Shown here in pieces: positions 5,960-5,994 of a stretch of 5,994 bases of DNA. Below the pieces are notes generated by a model. That model did no database searches. It was not told where the DNA came from and saw only the letters and a program-made list of their open reading frames with translations. The position numbers and the translations under genes are program-made. The stretch is taken from assembly GCA_964496495.1 (NCBI GenBank), contig CAZBZU010000087.1:1-5994 (forward strand), given 5' to 3'. Origin of the DNA: JASBRS01 sp964496495. GTDB taxonomy: Bacteria > Deinococcota > Deinococci > Deinococcales > Trueperaceae. Numbering within the stretch: the first letter of the stretch is position 1; every line of letters begins with the position of its first letter.

Positions 5960-5994
5960 AGGACAACCGTCCCTGTCTAGGGCGAAAGCCTTGC
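5960..5994 (+). promoter_or_regulatory. Start of a third copy of the structured leader RNA (partial)
   Basis: AGGACAACCGTCCCTG (5960-5975) matches the 5' element of the other two leaders (AGGACAAGTGTCTCT and AGGGACAAGCGTCCCT). It lies 122 bases after the stop, against 115 and 155 bases for the others. An AGGGC-GAAA-GCCTT hairpin with a GNRA loop (5979-5992) follows, and then the window ends. The conserved 3' half would lie beyond the window, so this call rests on the short 5' motif and its position. Confidence 0.5.

Noticed and set aside
1..5994. Looked for CRISPR arrays, tRNA or rRNA genes, insertion sequences and attachment sites.
   Set aside because: No regularly spaced repeats, tRNA-like cloverleaf, transposase coding or terminal inverted repeats were seen. 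The only large repeats are the paralogous genes and their leaders.

Overview
The window is very GC-rich, with strong G/C preference at third codon positions. It carries a tandem array of periplasmic molybdenum oxidoreductases of the DMSO/TMAO reductase type, all on the + strand. Base composition, Tat-exported reductases and lack of housekeeping genes fit an anaerobically respiring Gram-negative such as a high-GC Pseudomonadota or Myxococcota. The sequence does not allow a closer placement.

Layout. 1-36 is the last 11 codons and stop of a first paralogue. 37-479 is an intergenic leader. 480-2897 is a complete 805-residue reductase. 2898-3426 is a second leader. 3427-5838 is a complete 803-residue reductase, collinear with the first apart from one 4-residue indel and a 2-residue longer tail. 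5839-5994 is the start of a third intergenic region and runs off the end. No cytochrome c (TorC/DorC type), TorD-type chaperone, membrane anchor or regulator gene is present. Each reductase looks like its own transcription unit.

The intergenic regions are the most interesting part. Each has strong hairpins just after the stop codon. About 115-160 bases after the stop, each then has a conserved AGGACAA-type element followed by GTCYCT or GTCCCT. In the two complete copies a 3' block about 125 bases long (202-327 and 3102-3226) aligns almost without gaps. It contains a 7-bp stem with three compensatory base-pair changes, a CCGG stem capped by a GNRA tetraloop (GCAA in one, GCGA in the other), and an intrinsic-terminator-like hairpin. 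The left arm of that terminator can alternatively pair with the AAGYGTCYCT element about 145 bases upstream, giving ten base pairs in both copies. This is the architecture of a riboswitch-like transcription attenuator. I could not match it to a riboswitch class I know. The third copy begins at about 5960, which predicts another regulated gene, probably a fourth paralogue, starting some 300-340 bases past the window.

How it may work together (inference): the cell keeps several near-duplicate terminal reductases for S- or N-oxides, each exported folded by Tat with its molybdenum cofactor. Each appears to be gated by its own copy of a structured leader RNA, with a further GTCGCG...CGCGAC hairpin right before the ribosome binding site.
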